Below are positions 33,494 to 43,213 of a stretch of 64,000 nucleotides of DNA, in pieces. Each line of letters opens with the position of its first letter. Within the stretch, counting starts at the first letter, position 1. A program made the translations under genes and the position numbers. The stretch spans positions 214,363 through 278,362 of the forward strand of contig NCGJ01000004.1 in the NCBI GenBank assembly GCA_002281555.1, given 5' to 3'. The notes below the pieces were generated by a model. The model saw only the letters and a list, made by a program, of their open reading frames with translations. It made no database searches and had not been told where the DNA came from. Source of the stretch: Hydrogenophilales bacterium 28-61-23 (GTDB taxonomy: Bacteria; Pseudomonadota; Gammaproteobacteria; Burkholderiales; Thiobacillaceae).

Positions 33494-33802
33494 GACTAAG
33501 CTCCCTGTTTCGCTTTGAGTTAAGGCGGCAGCGGCCTGCCAGCCAATGTTGAAAGTATATCGATCGAAAATGATTGTTTTGTTTCAAGCCAAGCATCGGT
33601 TTTTCCATTACAGCCCATGCGTTAAGGCAGCGTAGTTACCGACCAGATGGACCAGACGCTATTCGATGCAATGCGCCGACGGTGGGACGGGCGCCGGATT
33701 CTGTAGACAGGGCCGAATGGCCGCTGACGATTCCAGAGTCCGACGACTGCTAGGATGCCGCTCTGTTCCACAACTTCCGCCGCCTTGCAGGTTCACCCCA
33801 CC
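33494..33802. other. Intergenic region between divergent genes, nothing recognised
   Basis: Between the PEP-CTERM gene (minus) and the membrane protein (plus). The first part is AT-richer (around 33550-33610) and could hold promoters, but no convincing -35/-10 pair, repeat or RNA structure stands out. Confidence 0.5.
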
Positions 33803-34897
33803 ATGACCCAGCCCTGGATCCACTCCGCCCGTCTCGATGGCGCATTCATTCTGGCGCCGGCTTTCGTCATTACCGGTCTGGTGCTGTTGCTGGGCGAGCG
33901 TGTCGAGGCCATCGCCGAGACGCCGCCGATATTGTGGTTGTTGCTGATCGTCGGGCTGGATGTGGGCCATGTCTGGAGCACGATTTTCCGCACTTATCTG
34001 GATCGCAACGAGTTGCGCGCGCGCCAGGCTTTGTATGTGCTGACGCCGGTGCTCGGGCTGGTGCTGGGCGTGGTGTTGTACCGGCTCGGCGATATGGTGT
34101 TCTGGCGCGCGCTGGCTTATCTGGCGGCGTTTCATTTCGTGCGCCAGCAATTTGGTTTCGTGATGATTTACCGGCGCGCGGAAGCGGCCGATCCGGCTTG
34201 GGCGAAGCGGCTCGATCAGGCGCTGATCTACGCCGCCAGCGTGTATCCACTGATTGCCTGGCATTGCCAGCCGCGCCAGTTCAACTGGTTCGTGCCGGGC
34301 GATTTTCTGGCTTTCGACGCGCCCGCCGCGGCGACCGGCGCGGGCTGGCTGTATGCGGCGCTGATCGTCGCTTATGTCGCCAAGGAGGCGCGTTTCGCGC
34401 TACGCCGAGGCTGGCTCAATCTGCCCAAGAATCTGATCATGCTGGGTACCGGCGTGTCCTGGTACGTGGGCATCCTGGCGTTCGACAACGATCTGGCTTT
34501 CACCGCCACCAACGTCATCGCGCATGGCGTGCCCTACCTGGCGCTGATCTGGATTTACGGGCGCAACCGGCAACGCCTGGAAGCGGGTCGGGGCGACTAT
34601 CTGCTGCCCATCCGGGGACTGTTCCGGGCGCGCGCGCTGCCGCTGTTCGCGGCCGCGTTGTTCATCGTCGCCTATATCGAGGAAGGCCTTTGGGATGGGC
34701 TGGTCTGGCGCGACCACGCCGGCTTGTTCCCGGCTTTCGCGCATCTGCCCGCCATCGACAACCCCACGCTATTGTCCTGGCTGGTGCCGCTGCTGGCGCT
34801 GCCGCAGATCACCCATTATTTGCTCGACGCCTTTATCTGGCGCATGGGCGGGCCGGATAATCCCTGGAAACGCACCCTGTTCCTTCACCATGAATGA
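33803..34897 (+). CDS. Uncharacterised polytopic membrane protein (364 aa)
   Basis: About eight to ten hydrophobic helices across the whole length, beginning LDGAFILAPAFVITGLVLLL. Conserved-looking polar spots inside helices include GLDVGHVWSTIFRTYLDR, a histidine in AAFHFVRQQFGF, IAHGVPYLALIWIYGR and LPQITHYLLDAFIWR. The buried histidines (GHVW, FHFVRQ, AHGVP, THYLLD) could bind metal as in membrane desaturases or carotenoid-cleaving enzymes; that is speculation. I do not recognise a named family. ATG 33803 is chosen because upstream codons are not membrane-like. The next gene, an AdoMet decarboxylase, starts eight bases before this gene ends, so the two are co-translated and probably functionally linked. 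Confidence 0.75.
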   Translation: MTQPWIHSARLDGAFILAPAFVITGLVLLLGERVEAIAETPPILWLLLIVGLDVGHVWSTIFRTYLDRNELRARQALYVLTPVLGLVLGVVLYRLGDMVFWRALAYLAAFHFVRQQFGFVMIYRRAEAADPAWAKRLDQALIYAASVYPLIAWHCQPRQFNWFVPGDFLAFDAPAAATGAGWLYAALIVAYVAKEARFALRRGWLNLPKNLIMLGTGVSWYVGILAFDNDLAFTATNVIAHGVPYLALIWIYGRNRQRLEAGRGDYLLPIRGLFRARALPLFAAALFIVAYIEEGLWDGLVWRDHAGLFPAFAHLPAIDNPTLLSWLVPLLALPQITHYLLDAFIWRMGGPDNPWKRTLFLHHE

Positions 34898-35252
34898 CGC
34901 CTACGCCCCCGGCCAACACCTGCTCATCGACTTCTGGCAGGCCGCTCAACCCACCGACCTCGCCCAGGTCGAGCGCTTGCTGCGCGCGGCGGCGGCGGCG
35001 TGCGGCGCCAGCGTGCTGGATGTGCGCCTGCATGGTTTCGGCGCGGCCGGCGGCATCACCGGCGTAGCCATCCTGGCCGAGTCGCACATCAGCCTGCACA
35101 CCTGGCCGGAGCGGGATTTCATCGCGCTGGACATCTTCCTGTGCGGCCAGCGCGACCCGCTGCTGGCGCTGGAAGTGTTACGCGCCGCCTTGCGGCCGGG
35201 CCGGGTGGCAGTCAGCGCGCATCGGCGCGGCGCGGCGTCCGAAGCGGACTGA
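34890..35252 (+). CDS. speD: S-adenosylmethionine decarboxylase proenzyme, SpeH type (120 aa)
   Basis: Small class 1B AdoMet decarboxylase, making the aminopropyl donor decarboxylated AdoMet for spermidine synthases. The self-cleavage site is in AESHISLHTWPE: cleavage before Ser65 would create the pyruvoyl group. His70 and Cys85 (in DIFLCG) match the processing and proton-donor residues. The length is as expected for a SpeH-type proenzyme. It overlaps the preceding membrane protein by eight bases, and its TGA stop (35250-35252) directly abuts the transaldolase stop codon on the other strand. The membrane-fused SpeE-like protein at 10930 is the obvious user of its product within this window. 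Confidence 0.88.
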   Translation: MNDAYAPGQHLLIDFWQAAQPTDLAQVERLLRAAAAACGASVLDVRLHGFGAAGGITGVAILAESHISLHTWPERDFIALDIFLCGQRDPLLALEVLRAALRPGRVAVSAHRRGAASEAD

Positions 35253-36206
35253 TCAGAGCCGTTCCAGCAACACTTTCTCCAGCTTGACCTGATCGACCGT
35301 GAAGTTGCGGATGCCTTCGGCCAGTTTTTCCGTGGCCATGGCGTCTTCGTTCAGGTCCCAGCGGAACTGGGCTTCGGTCATCGCCGCCGGACGCGGCAAC
35401 AGCGGGCCGTCGTAGCGTAGGTGGCGTTCCACAGGCTCGGTGCTGGCGTCGAGTTCGTCGAGCAGATTCGGGCTGATGGTCAGGCGGTCGCAGCCGGCCA
35501 GGGCGAGGATTTCGCCGATGTTGCGGAAGGACGCGCCCATGACCGTGGTCGGGTAGCCATGCTGCTTGAAGTATTGATAAATGGCCTGCACCGAGCGCAC
35601 GCCGGGGTCGTTTTCCGGCGCCACGTTGGCATCGCCGCCGTGCGACTTGCTCCAGTCGAAAATACGGCCGACGAAGGGCGAAATCAGCGTCACCCCCGCC
35701 TCGGCGCAAGCACGCGCCTGGCCGAAGCCGAACAGCAGGGTCAGGTTGCAGTGGATGCCCTCGCGTTCGAGGATTTCGCCGGCGCGGATGCCTTCCCAGG
35801 TCGAGGCGATCTTGACCAGCACCCGCTTGCGGTCGATGCCGGCCGCCGCGTACAGCTCGATCAGCCGATGCGCCTTGGCCACGGTCGCGGCGGTATCGAA
35901 GGACAGGCGCGCGTCCGCTTCGGTGGAGACCCGGCCCGGCACATGCTTGAGGATTTCCACCCCGGCATTCACCGCGACTTTGTCCAGCGCGTTGACCAGT
36001 TGCCGGTCACGCTCGCCGCCCTGGCCGCGCGCCCAGGCCACGGCCTCGTCCAGCAGCGGCGCATAGCGGGCCGAGGCGGCGGCTTTGAGCAGCAACGAGG
36101 GATTGGTGGTGGCGTCTTCCGGACGGTGCTGGGCGATGGCGTCGATATCGCCGGTGTCGGCGACGATGGCGGTCATGGTTTTGAGTTGCTGGAGTTGGCT
36201 GGTCAT
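35253..36206 (-). CDS. tal: Transaldolase (317 aa)
   Basis: Transfers a dihydroxyacetone unit between sugar phosphates (sedoheptulose-7-P plus glyceraldehyde-3-P to erythrose-4-P plus fructose-6-P). The family signatures are the N-terminal [12 protein letters not shown], the Schiff-base lysine in [24 protein letters not shown] and [13 protein letters not shown] 36206 gives the standard TalB-type N-terminus ([20 protein letters not shown]) and length; the frame extends to 36263. It is the last gene of a minus-strand run of carbon genes and could feed fructose-6-P or pentose phosphates to the phosphoketolase encoded at 38788-41166. Confidence 0.95.
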   Translation of the reverse strand: MTSQLQQLKTMTAIVADTGDIDAIAQHRPEDATTNPSLLLKAAASARYAPLLDEAVAWARGQGGERDRQLVNALDKVAVNAGVEILKHVPGRVSTEADARLSFDTAATVAKAHRLIELYAAAGIDRKRVLVKIASTWEGIRAGEILEREGIHCNLTLLFGFGQARACAEAGVTLISPFVGRIFDWSKSHGGDANVAPENDPGVRSVQAIYQYFKQHGYPTTVMGASFRNIGEILALAGCDRLTISPNLLDELDASTEPVERHLRYDGPLLPRPAAMTEAQFRWDLNEDAMATEKLAEGIRNFTVDQVKLEKVLLERL

Positions 36207-36284
36207 GTCGTTTCCTGTTTGAACTGACTGTGAATAACAAGAACAAAGGAGCGATGCGCGCATCGATGCTCAGCTTAGCCTATC

Positions 36285-38762
36285 TCAGCGGCCCGCCACC
36301 GATACCGGAACGACTTTCCAGATTTGCTCGGCGTACTCGCGGATGGCGCGGTCGGACGAAAACTTGCCGATGCGCGCGACGTTGAGGATAGACATGCGCG
36401 TCCACTGTTCCGCGTCGCGGTACTGTTCGCCGGCCCGATCCTGGCAATCCAGATAGGTGCGGTAATCGGCGCAAACCAGGAAAGGATCGTGGCCGCGCAG
36501 ATTGCCGGTGAGCGGCGCGAACATCTGCCGGTCGCCATGCGAGAACAGGCCGGAGTCGATCAGATCGAGCGCATGGCGCAGTTCCGGGTCGCTTTCAATG
36601 ATCGGCCAGGGCTGATAGCCGCCATCCAGGCATTGCCGTACCTCCGCCGCGGTGAGGCCGAACAGGAAGAAGTTTTCCTCGCCCACCGCCTCGCGTATCT
36701 CGACATTGGCGCCGTCCAGCGTGCCGATGGTGAGCGCGCCGTTCATCGAGAACTTCATGTTGCCGGTGCCGGAGGCTTCCTTGCCGGCGGTGGAAATCTG
36801 TTCGGACAGGTCGGCGGCGGGATAGATGCGCTGGGCGTTCTGGACGTTGAAGTCGGGCACGAACACGATTTTCAGCGTCCGCCGCATCTGGGGGTCGTGG
36901 TTGACCACCTCGGCCACCGAGTGGATCAGTTTGATGATCAGCTTGGCCATGTGGTAACCCGGCGCCGCCTTGCCGCCGAAGATGAAGGTGCGCGGGGTGA
37001 CCTCCAGATTCGGGCTGTTTTTCAGGCGGCAATACAGGCTGATGATGTGCAACAGGTTGAGGTGCTGGCGCTTGTATTCGTGGATGCGCTTGGCCTGGAT
37101 GTCGAACAGAGAATCCGGATCGACGGACAGCTTCAGCGTCTTGCCGATGTGGTCGGACAACAACCGCTTGGCGCCGAGCTTGACCTCGCGCCATTGCGTC
37201 TGGAAACCGGCATCGTCGGCAAACGGTTCGAGACGCTTCAACGACTCCAGATTGCGCAGCCAGTCGTTATCGATGGTCGCTTCGATCAGCGCTGCCAGGG
37301 GCCGGTTGGCCAGGGCGATGAAGCGGCGCGGGGTGACGCCGTTGGTCTTGTTGCTGAATTTTTCCGGCCACAGCTCGAAGAAATCGCGCATCACGGTTTC
37401 CTTCAGCAACGCGCTGTGCAGCGCCGCGACGCCATTGATGGCGAAGCTGCCGACGGCGGCGAGATGGGCCATGCGCACGCGCCGGTGCGGGCCTTCGGCG
37501 ATCAGCGACATGCGCATCAGGCGTTGCTCGTCGCCGAAAAAGCGCATGCGCACTTCATCGAGAAAGCGTTGATTGATTTCGTAAATGATCTCCAGATGGC
37601 GCGGCAGGATGCGCTGGAACAGATCCAGCGGCCAGGTTTCCAGCGCTTCCGGCAATAGCGTGTGGTTGGTGTAGGCGAAGGTCTTGCCGGTGATGTCCCA
37701 GGCCTGTTCCCAGCGCAAACCGTGTTCGTCGATCAGCAGACGCATCAGTTCCGGCACCGCGATGGCGGGATGGGTGTCGTTGAGCTGGGCGACGAATTTG
37801 TCGGCGAATCGGGCCAGGTCGCCCAGGTCGCGCAGCGTGATGCGCACCATGTCCTGCAACGAGCAGGAAACGAAGAAGTACTGCTGCTTCAGGCGCAGTT
37901 CCTTGCCGACTTCCGGTTCGTCGTTGGGGTAAAGCACCTTGGTCAGGTTTTCCGCCGCCACCATTTCATCCACCGCGCCGTAGTAATCGCCCAGGTTGAA
38001 TGCGTGGAAGTCGAAGGCATCGCGCGCCTCCGATTTCCACAGGCGCAGCAGGTTCACGTTGACCACGCCGTAGCCGAGGATGGGGGTGTCGAAAGCGACG
38101 CCATACACCGTGGTGCCGGCCACCCATCTGACCCGCAGGCGGCCATTGTCGTCGCTGTATTTCTCGGTATGGCCGCCCAGCTTGACCGGATAGCGCCGCT
38201 GCCGGTTGGGCAATTCCCAGGGATTGCCGTCGCGCAGCCAGGCATCGGTCACTTCCACCTGCCAGCCATCCTTGATGAGCTGGTCGAACAGGCCGAACTC
38301 GTAGCGGATGCCATAGCCGATGGCGGGCAGTTCCAGCGTGGCCAGGGAATCCATGTAACACGCCGCCAGTCGGCCCAGGCCGCCGTTGCCGAGGCCGGGT
38401 TCCTGTTCCTGTTGCAGGATCGCTTCCATATCCAGGCCCATCCTGCGCATGGCTTCGGCCAGGTTGTCCCACAGGCCCAGATTGAGGATGTTGTTGCCCA
38501 GATGCGGGCCGAGCAGAAATTCGGCGGAAAAGTAGCAGACCGTCCTGGCCTTGCTCCGCTTGTAGTTGTCGGCGGTGCTGATGAAGCGCTCCAGCATGCG
38601 GTCGCGCACGGTATGGGCCAGCGCGGTGTAGAGATCGACCGGCGCCGCCTTCTGCAGGGAGTGTCCGGTGACGTAATACAGATTGTCGATGAACGAACGG
38701 TGCAGGGCTTCGATGGAACGCGCGGCGCGGGTATGCAGGGCTCTTTCGGCGATGTCGGACAT
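36285..38762 (-). CDS. glgP: Glycogen phosphorylase (825 aa)
   Basis: Releases glucose-1-phosphate from glycogen or maltodextrin. Clear family blocks are CYFSAEFLLG, QEPGLGNGGLGRLAACYMDS, GYGIRYEFGLFDQ, NDTHPAIAVPELMR, NKTNGVTPRRF and the pyridoxal-phosphate lysine at about residue 670 in EASGTGNMKFSMNG. The length is typical of the GlgP/MalP group. ATG 38762 is the conserved start (MSDIAERALHTRA); it lies 25 bases after the phosphoketolase stop, so the genes are probably co-transcribed. Transaldolase follows after 78 bases. Glycogen breakdown placed next to phosphoketolase suggests use of stored carbon. Confidence 0.96.
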   Translation of the reverse strand: MSDIAERALHTRAARSIEALHRSFIDNLYYVTGHSLQKAAPVDLYTALAHTVRDRMLERFISTADNYKRSKARTVCYFSAEFLLGPHLGNNILNLGLWDNLAEAMRRMGLDMEAILQQEQEPGLGNGGLGRLAACYMDSLATLELPAIGYGIRYEFGLFDQLIKDGWQVEVTDAWLRDGNPWELPNRQRRYPVKLGGHTEKYSDDNGRLRVRWVAGTTVYGVAFDTPILGYGVVNVNLLRLWKSEARDAFDFHAFNLGDYYGAVDEMVAAENLTKVLYPNDEPEVGKELRLKQQYFFVSCSLQDMVRITLRDLGDLARFADKFVAQLNDTHPAIAVPELMRLLIDEHGLRWEQAWDITGKTFAYTNHTLLPEALETWPLDLFQRILPRHLEIIYEINQRFLDEVRMRFFGDEQRLMRMSLIAEGPHRRVRMAHLAAVGSFAINGVAALHSALLKETVMRDFFELWPEKFSNKTNGVTPRRFIALANRPLAALIEATIDNDWLRNLESLKRLEPFADDAGFQTQWREVKLGAKRLLSDHIGKTLKLSVDPDSLFDIQAKRIHEYKRQHLNLLHIISLYCRLKNSPNLEVTPRTFIFGGKAAPGYHMAKLIIKLIHSVAEVVNHDPQMRRTLKIVFVPDFNVQNAQRIYPAADLSEQISTAGKEASGTGNMKFSMNGALTIGTLDGANVEIREAVGEENFFLFGLTAAEVRQCLDGGYQPWPIIESDPELRHALDLIDSGLFSHGDRQMFAPLTGNLRGHDPFLVCADYRTYLDCQDRAGEQYRDAEQWTRMSILNVARIGKFSSDRAIREYAEQIWKVVPVSVAGR

Positions 38763-38787
38763 CGTGTGTATTCCTCTTTCTGCCGCC

Positions 38788-41166
38788 TCAATATGGCCAG
38801 ACCCAGGCATCCGCCGACGGCAGATCGACGCCGTTTTCGTAGGCGTAATTGCGGCATTCGATCTGCATGTCGCGCAGCTTTTCTTTGACATGGGCGCCGG
38901 CCACGCGCAGGGCGGGGATGCGGTCGATGACATCGATGGCCAGGCTGAAACGGTCGATTTCGTTCTGTATCGCCAGTTCCAGCGGCGTGTTGATGCTGCC
39001 TTTTTCCTTGTAGCCGCGCACGTGCATGTTGGCATGGTTGTGGCGGCGATAGGCCAGGCGGTGGATCAGCCAGGGATAGCCGTGGAAGTTGAAAATAACC
39101 GGTTTGTCGAGCGTGAACAGGCTGTCGAAATCCTTGTCCGACAGCCCGTGCGGGTGCTCGCTGGACGGAGTCAGCTTGTACAGGTCGACCACGTTGACGA
39201 AGCGCACTTTCAGGTCGGGGAAGTTCTCGCGCAGCAGCACGGTGGCGGCCAGCGCTTCCTTGGTCGGAATGTCGCCGGCGCTGGCCATCACCACATCCGG
39301 CTCGCTGCCGGCGTCGTTGCTGGCCCACTCCCAGATGCCGATGCCCTTGGTGCAATGTTTGATCGCCGCGTCCATGTCCAGGTACTGCAAGTGCTTCTGT
39401 TTGTCGCACACGATGACGTTGATGTAATCCGTGCTGTTCAGGCAGTGCGCGGCGGTGGCCAGCAGCGTGTTCACATCGGCCGGCAGATAGATGCGGGTGA
39501 CTTCCGGGCTCTTGTTCACCACCACGTCGAGGAAACCGGGATCCTGATGCGTGAAGCCGTTGTGATCCTGGCGCCAGACCGTGGAGGTAATCAGCAGATT
39601 GAGCGACGACACCGGCGCCCGCCAGGGCACTTCCTTGGACATCGCCAGCCACTTGGCGTGCTGGTTGAACATCGAATCGATGACGTGGACGAAGGCTTCG
39701 TAGGTCGAGAAGAAACCATGCCGGCCGGACAGCAGATAGCCTTCCAGCCAGCCTTCCAGCGTGTGTTCGGACAACATTTCCATGACCCGGCCGTCGGGCG
39801 ACAGTTCGCTGCCGCCGGCGTCTTCCGGGTAAATGTCGGCCAGCCAGGTTTTCTTGCTGACTTCGTAGATGTTGTCGAGTTTGTTGGAGGCGTTTTCGTC
39901 CGGGCCGAAGACGCGGAAGTTGTTCATGTTCTGCGCCATCACATCGCGCAGCAGCTTGCCCAGCGGGCGGGTGTTTTCCGCCGTGACTTTGCCCGGGCCG
40001 GGCAGCTCGGCGGCATATTCGCGGAAATCCGGCATACGCAACGCGCGCCGCAGCAGGCCGCCGTTGGCATGCGGGTTGGCGCTCATGCGGCGCGCACCCT
40101 TCGGCGCCAGCGCCTTCAGTTCAGGCAGCAGATGGCCGGTGGCGTCGAACAATTCCTCTGGCTTGTAGCTGCGCAGCCAGGTTTCCAGTTGCTGCAGATG
40201 CGCCGGGTTGTTACGCACATCGGCGATGGGCACCTGATGCGAACGCCAGAAACCTTCCACTTTTTTGCCGTCCACCTCGGCCGGGCCGGTCCAGCCCTTG
40301 GGCGAACGCAGCACGATCATCGGCCAGCGCGGCCGCGATGCGATGCCGCTGGCGCGCGCCTCGGCCTGCACGCGGCGGATTTCCAGCACGCACTGCTCCA
40401 GCACGTCGGCCATCAGCGCGTGCATGGTCATCGGATCGGAACCCTCGACGAAATACGGCGTCCAGCCGTAGCCCTTGAACAGGTTCTCCAGTTCCTCGCG
40501 CGAGATGCGCGCCAGCAGCGTCGGGTTGTTGATCTTGTAGCCGTTGAGATGAAGGATGGGCAGCACCGCGCCATCGCGGATCGGATTGAGAAACTTGTTG
40601 GAATGCCAGGACGTGGCCAACGGCGCGGTTTCCGCCTCGCCGTCGCCGACCATCACCGCCACCAGCAGATCCGGGTTGTCGTAGGCCGCGCCGAAGGCGT
40701 GTGAAACGCTGTAGCCGAGCTCGCCGCCTTCGTGGATCGAGCCGGGCGTTTCCGGCGTGCAATGGCTGCCGATGCCGCCGGGGAAGGAGAACTCCTTGAA
40801 AAACTGGCGCATCCCATCTTCATCCTCGCTCTTGTTCGGGTAAACCTCGCTGTAGAAGCCTTCCAGGTACACCGGCGCCAGCACGCCGGGCGCGCCATGG
40901 CCGGGGCCGGCCATGAAGATCGTGTCCAGGTCGTACTTGTTGATCAGCCGGTTCAGGTGCACCCAGGCGAAGCTCAAACCCGGACTGGCGCCCCAGTGGC
41001 CGAGCAGCCGACGTTTCACATGCTCGGCTTGCAGCGGCTCGCGCAACAGGGGGTTGTCGCGCAGGAAAATCATCCCCGCTGCCAGGTAATTGCAGGCGCG
41101 CCAGTAGGCGTTGAGCTTGACGAGTTCGTCGGCGGTTAGATTGGAAGTCGGAACGGAGAGAGGCAT
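38788..41166 (-). CDS. xfp: Xylulose-5-P/fructose-6-P phosphoketolase (792 aa)
   Basis: Thiamine-diphosphate enzyme splitting xylulose-5-P (and/or fructose-6-P) with phosphate to acetyl phosphate and a shorter sugar phosphate. Signatures are [52 protein letters not shown] and the TPP-binding [19 protein letters not shown]. Full family length. It starts with [18 protein letters not shown] at 41166, after a 269-base gap in which I see no gene or clear signal. With acetate kinase upstream (41436-42611, same strand), acetyl phosphate would be turned directly into acetate and ATP without phosphotransacetylase. Confidence 0.96.
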   Translation of the reverse strand: MPLSVPTSNLTADELVKLNAYWRACNYLAAGMIFLRDNPLLREPLQAEHVKRRLLGHWGASPGLSFAWVHLNRLINKYDLDTIFMAGPGHGAPGVLAPVYLEGFYSEVYPNKSEDEDGMRQFFKEFSFPGGIGSHCTPETPGSIHEGGELGYSVSHAFGAAYDNPDLLVAVMVGDGEAETAPLATSWHSNKFLNPIRDGAVLPILHLNGYKINNPTLLARISREELENLFKGYGWTPYFVEGSDPMTMHALMADVLEQCVLEIRRVQAEARASGIASRPRWPMIVLRSPKGWTGPAEVDGKKVEGFWRSHQVPIADVRNNPAHLQQLETWLRSYKPEELFDATGHLLPELKALAPKGARRMSANPHANGGLLRRALRMPDFREYAAELPGPGKVTAENTRPLGKLLRDVMAQNMNNFRVFGPDENASNKLDNIYEVSKKTWLADIYPEDAGGSELSPDGRVMEMLSEHTLEGWLEGYLLSGRHGFFSTYEAFVHVIDSMFNQHAKWLAMSKEVPWRAPVSSLNLLITSTVWRQDHNGFTHQDPGFLDVVVNKSPEVTRIYLPADVNTLLATAAHCLNSTDYINVIVCDKQKHLQYLDMDAAIKHCTKGIGIWEWASNDAGSEPDVVMASAGDIPTKEALAATVLLRENFPDLKVRFVNVVDLYKLTPSSEHPHGLSDKDFDSLFTLDKPVIFNFHGYPWLIHRLAYRRHNHANMHVRGYKEKGSINTPLELAIQNEIDRFSLAIDVIDRIPALRVAGAHVKEKLRDMQIECRNYAYENGVDLPSADAWVWPY

Positions 41167-41435
41167 ACATTTCCTTTCAGTCGAGTCAGGCGAGCGGGGC
41201 GGACTGATTCTTCGCCGACGAAGTTACAGATTTGCTACCGATAGGCCCTGGAAAGAGGCACTGGATTGGGCGCGGGCGTGGAAGGGCTCGCCTGGACCGG
41301 TCAGAACAGCGTCTCCCTGTAGCCCCCCCGACCGTCGAACAGCACCGCCAGTATGCCGGCCTTGACGCGCCGGTCTATGGTCACAAGGATGGAGACTTTC
41401 TCGCCGCCAGGCCTTTTTGCGCTTTCTTTGCGGCA

Positions 41436-42611
41436 CTATTCACCCGCGCTCAGCGCCCACGCATAGCGAGCTATCACCTGCTCCTCGTTGGTCGGAATGA
41501 CCCAGACCGAGACCGGGCTGCCTGCCTGGCTGATGCGCGGGCCATGCCCCGCGTTGGCGGTTTCGTCCAGGCGCAGGCCGAGCCAGGCCAAGCGTCGGCA
41601 GATGGCGGCGCGAACCGGAGCGGCGTGCTCGCCGATGCCGGCGGTGAACACCAGTGCGTCGATGCCTTCCAGCGCAACGGCGTGGCTGGCGATGGCCTGG
41701 CTGGCGCGATAGGCGAACAGCTCGAGCGCCTCTGCGGCATGCGGGTCGGCGCTGGCCTGCAACTCGCGTACGTCGCCGCTGATGCCGGAGACGCCGAGCA
41801 GGCCGCCGCGGTGATTGAGCAGCATGTCGAGTTGTTCCACGCTCATTCCTTCCTCGCGCAACAGATAGAGCAGCACGCCGGGGTCGAGGGCGCCGCAGCG
41901 GCTGCCCATGGGAATGCCGTCGAGGGGGGTGAAGCTCATCGAGGTTTCCACGCTCCGCCGTTGCCGCAGCGCGCACAGGCTGGCGCCGTTGCCGAGGTGA
42001 GCGACGATGACGCGGCCTTCGGCGTTGTCGCCGAGATGGTCGGGCAGCACGCTGGCGATGTATTCATAGGACAGGCCGTGGAAGCCGTAACGGCGGATGC
42101 CGCGTTCATACAGTTCGCGCGGCAGCGCAAAGCGTCGGGCGACGCTGGGCAGTGTGTGATGAAAGGCGGTATCGAAGCAGGCGATCTGCACCAAATCAGG
42201 ACGCAGCCGGGCCAACGCGCGGATGGCGCCGAGGCTGTGCGGCTGATGCAGCGGGCTGAGTGGAATCAACTTTTCCAGCCGGGCCAACACCGCTGCGTCG
42301 ATCCGCACCGGTCGGCTGAATTCGGCGCCGCCATGCACCACGCGATGGCCAGCGGCACGCAGCTCCAGGCCGGGATGGCGCGATTCCAGCCAATCCAGGA
42401 CTAGCCGCAAAGCCTGTTCATGACTCTTCGCGGTGACCGGCCGATCATGCGGAACGTCCGCGCCCTGAAACACTTGGAAGCGTCCGCTGCCGCCGATTTC
42501 ATCTATCGAACCGCGATATTCGGCTTGCAACGCCCCGGTGGAATCGGTCCGATAAACAGCGAATTTCAGGCTGGAAGAACCGGCATTGAGTATCAGCAGA
42601 GCGGCGTTCAT
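41436..42611 (-). CDS. ackA: Acetate kinase (391 aa)
   Basis: Interconverts acetyl phosphate plus ADP with acetate plus ATP. ASKHA-fold motifs are NAGSSSLKFAVY at the start, GHRVVHGG near residue 80, CFDTAFHHTLP, VIVAHLGNGASLCAL, MGSRCGALDPGVLLYL and FTAGIGEHAAPVRA near the end. ATG 42611 gives the standard N-terminus; an open frame continues upstream but is not conserved. It is the first gene of the minus-strand carbon cluster (ackA, xfp, glgP, tal) and is divergent from rpsF. Confidence 0.95.
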   Translation of the reverse strand: MNAALLILNAGSSSLKFAVYRTDSTGALQAEYRGSIDEIGGSGRFQVFQGADVPHDRPVTAKSHEQALRLVLDWLESRHPGLELRAAGHRVVHGGAEFSRPVRIDAAVLARLEKLIPLSPLHQPHSLGAIRALARLRPDLVQIACFDTAFHHTLPSVARRFALPRELYERGIRRYGFHGLSYEYIASVLPDHLGDNAEGRVIVAHLGNGASLCALRQRRSVETSMSFTPLDGIPMGSRCGALDPGVLLYLLREEGMSVEQLDMLLNHRGGLLGVSGISGDVRELQASADPHAAEALELFAYRASQAIASHAVALEGIDALVFTAGIGEHAAPVRAAICRRLAWLGLRLDETANAGHGPRISQAGSPVSVWVIPTNEEQVIARYAWALSAGE

Positions 42612-42678
42612 ATCGTTTCCCGCGAGTGGCATGAGGATGAATCGACTCCTCAAACAAAGAGGCGACGAGGATAGTGGT

Positions 42679-42706
42679 TTGATGTTAATTCGTTTTCGAA
42701 TACAAT
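42679..42706 (+). promoter_or_regulatory. Sigma-70-like promoter for rpsF operon
   Basis: TTGATG at 42679-42684 and TACAAT at 42701-42706 are separated by 16 bases, close to consensus for the housekeeping sigma factor. Transcription would begin near 42713, just before a strong leader hairpin and about 100 bases before the rpsF start codon. Confidence 0.6.
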
Positions 42707-42717
42707 CCCGCGCCTCT

Positions 42718-42754
42718 CCGAGCCCGCTATGGGAATGATCCCAAGCGGGCTCGG
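42718..42754 (+). promoter_or_regulatory. rpsF leader hairpin
   Basis: An 11-bp perfect stem (CCGAGCCCGCT with AGCGGGCTCGG) continues, after one unpaired A, into TGGGA/TCCCA closed by ATGA. CTTTT follows. It lies in the predicted 5' leader of the rpsF operon. It could be the binding site for S6-S18 autogenous control (known leaders carry a CCG element) or an attenuator/terminator; the sequence does not decide. Confidence 0.5.
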
Positions 42755-42814
42755 CTTTTCCGCCTTGCCATACTCCGCACGCACGGAGATGGCCATTGCC
42801 CACAAGGAGTTTCG

Positions 42815-43213
42815 ATGCGTCACTACGAGATCGTATTCATCGTGCACCCGGATCAAAGCGAGCAAGTGCCCGCCATGATCGAGCGCTACAAAGCCGTAAT
42901 CGCCGCCAAGGGCGGTCACATCCATCGCCTGGAAGACTGGGGCCGCCTGCAACTGGCCTACACCATCCAGAAAATGCACAAAGCCCATTACATCCTGATG
43001 AACATCGAGATCGACCAGGAAACCCTGGACGAGCTGGAGCACGGTTTCCGCTTCAACGATGCCATCCTGCGCCACCTGACGCTGGTGCGTGACGAAGCCG
43101 TCACCACCCCGTCGCCGCAGATGAAGGGTGAAAAAGCCCGCAACCTGCTGCTGCCGCAGACCGACGAACCCGCGCCGGCGCCTGTTGCCGAACCCGCGGC
43201 GGCCGCGGCCTGA
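42815..43213 (+). CDS. rpsF: 30S ribosomal protein S6 (132 aa)
   Basis: Component of the small-subunit platform, bound with S18. It matches S6 throughout: [42 protein letters not shown] and [11 protein letters not shown]. The C-terminal tail is Pro/Ala-rich ([15 protein letters not shown]), as in many betaproteobacteria. ATG 42815 follows AAGGAG. It heads the rpsF-priB-rpsR-rplI operon, and its TGA overlaps the apparent CTG start of priB. Confidence 0.98.
   Translation: MRHYEIVFIVHPDQSEQVPAMIERYKAVIAAKGGHIHRLEDWGRLQLAYTIQKMHKAHYILMNIEIDQETLDELEHGFRFNDAILRHLTLVRDEAVTTPSPQMKGEKARNLLLPQTDEPAPAPVAEPAAAAA

Noticed and set aside
41167..41435. Small open frames between phosphoketolase and acetate kinase
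   Set aside because: Compositions are arginine/proline-rich as in chance frames of GC-rich DNA, with no ribosome-binding site or domain; I see no gene here.
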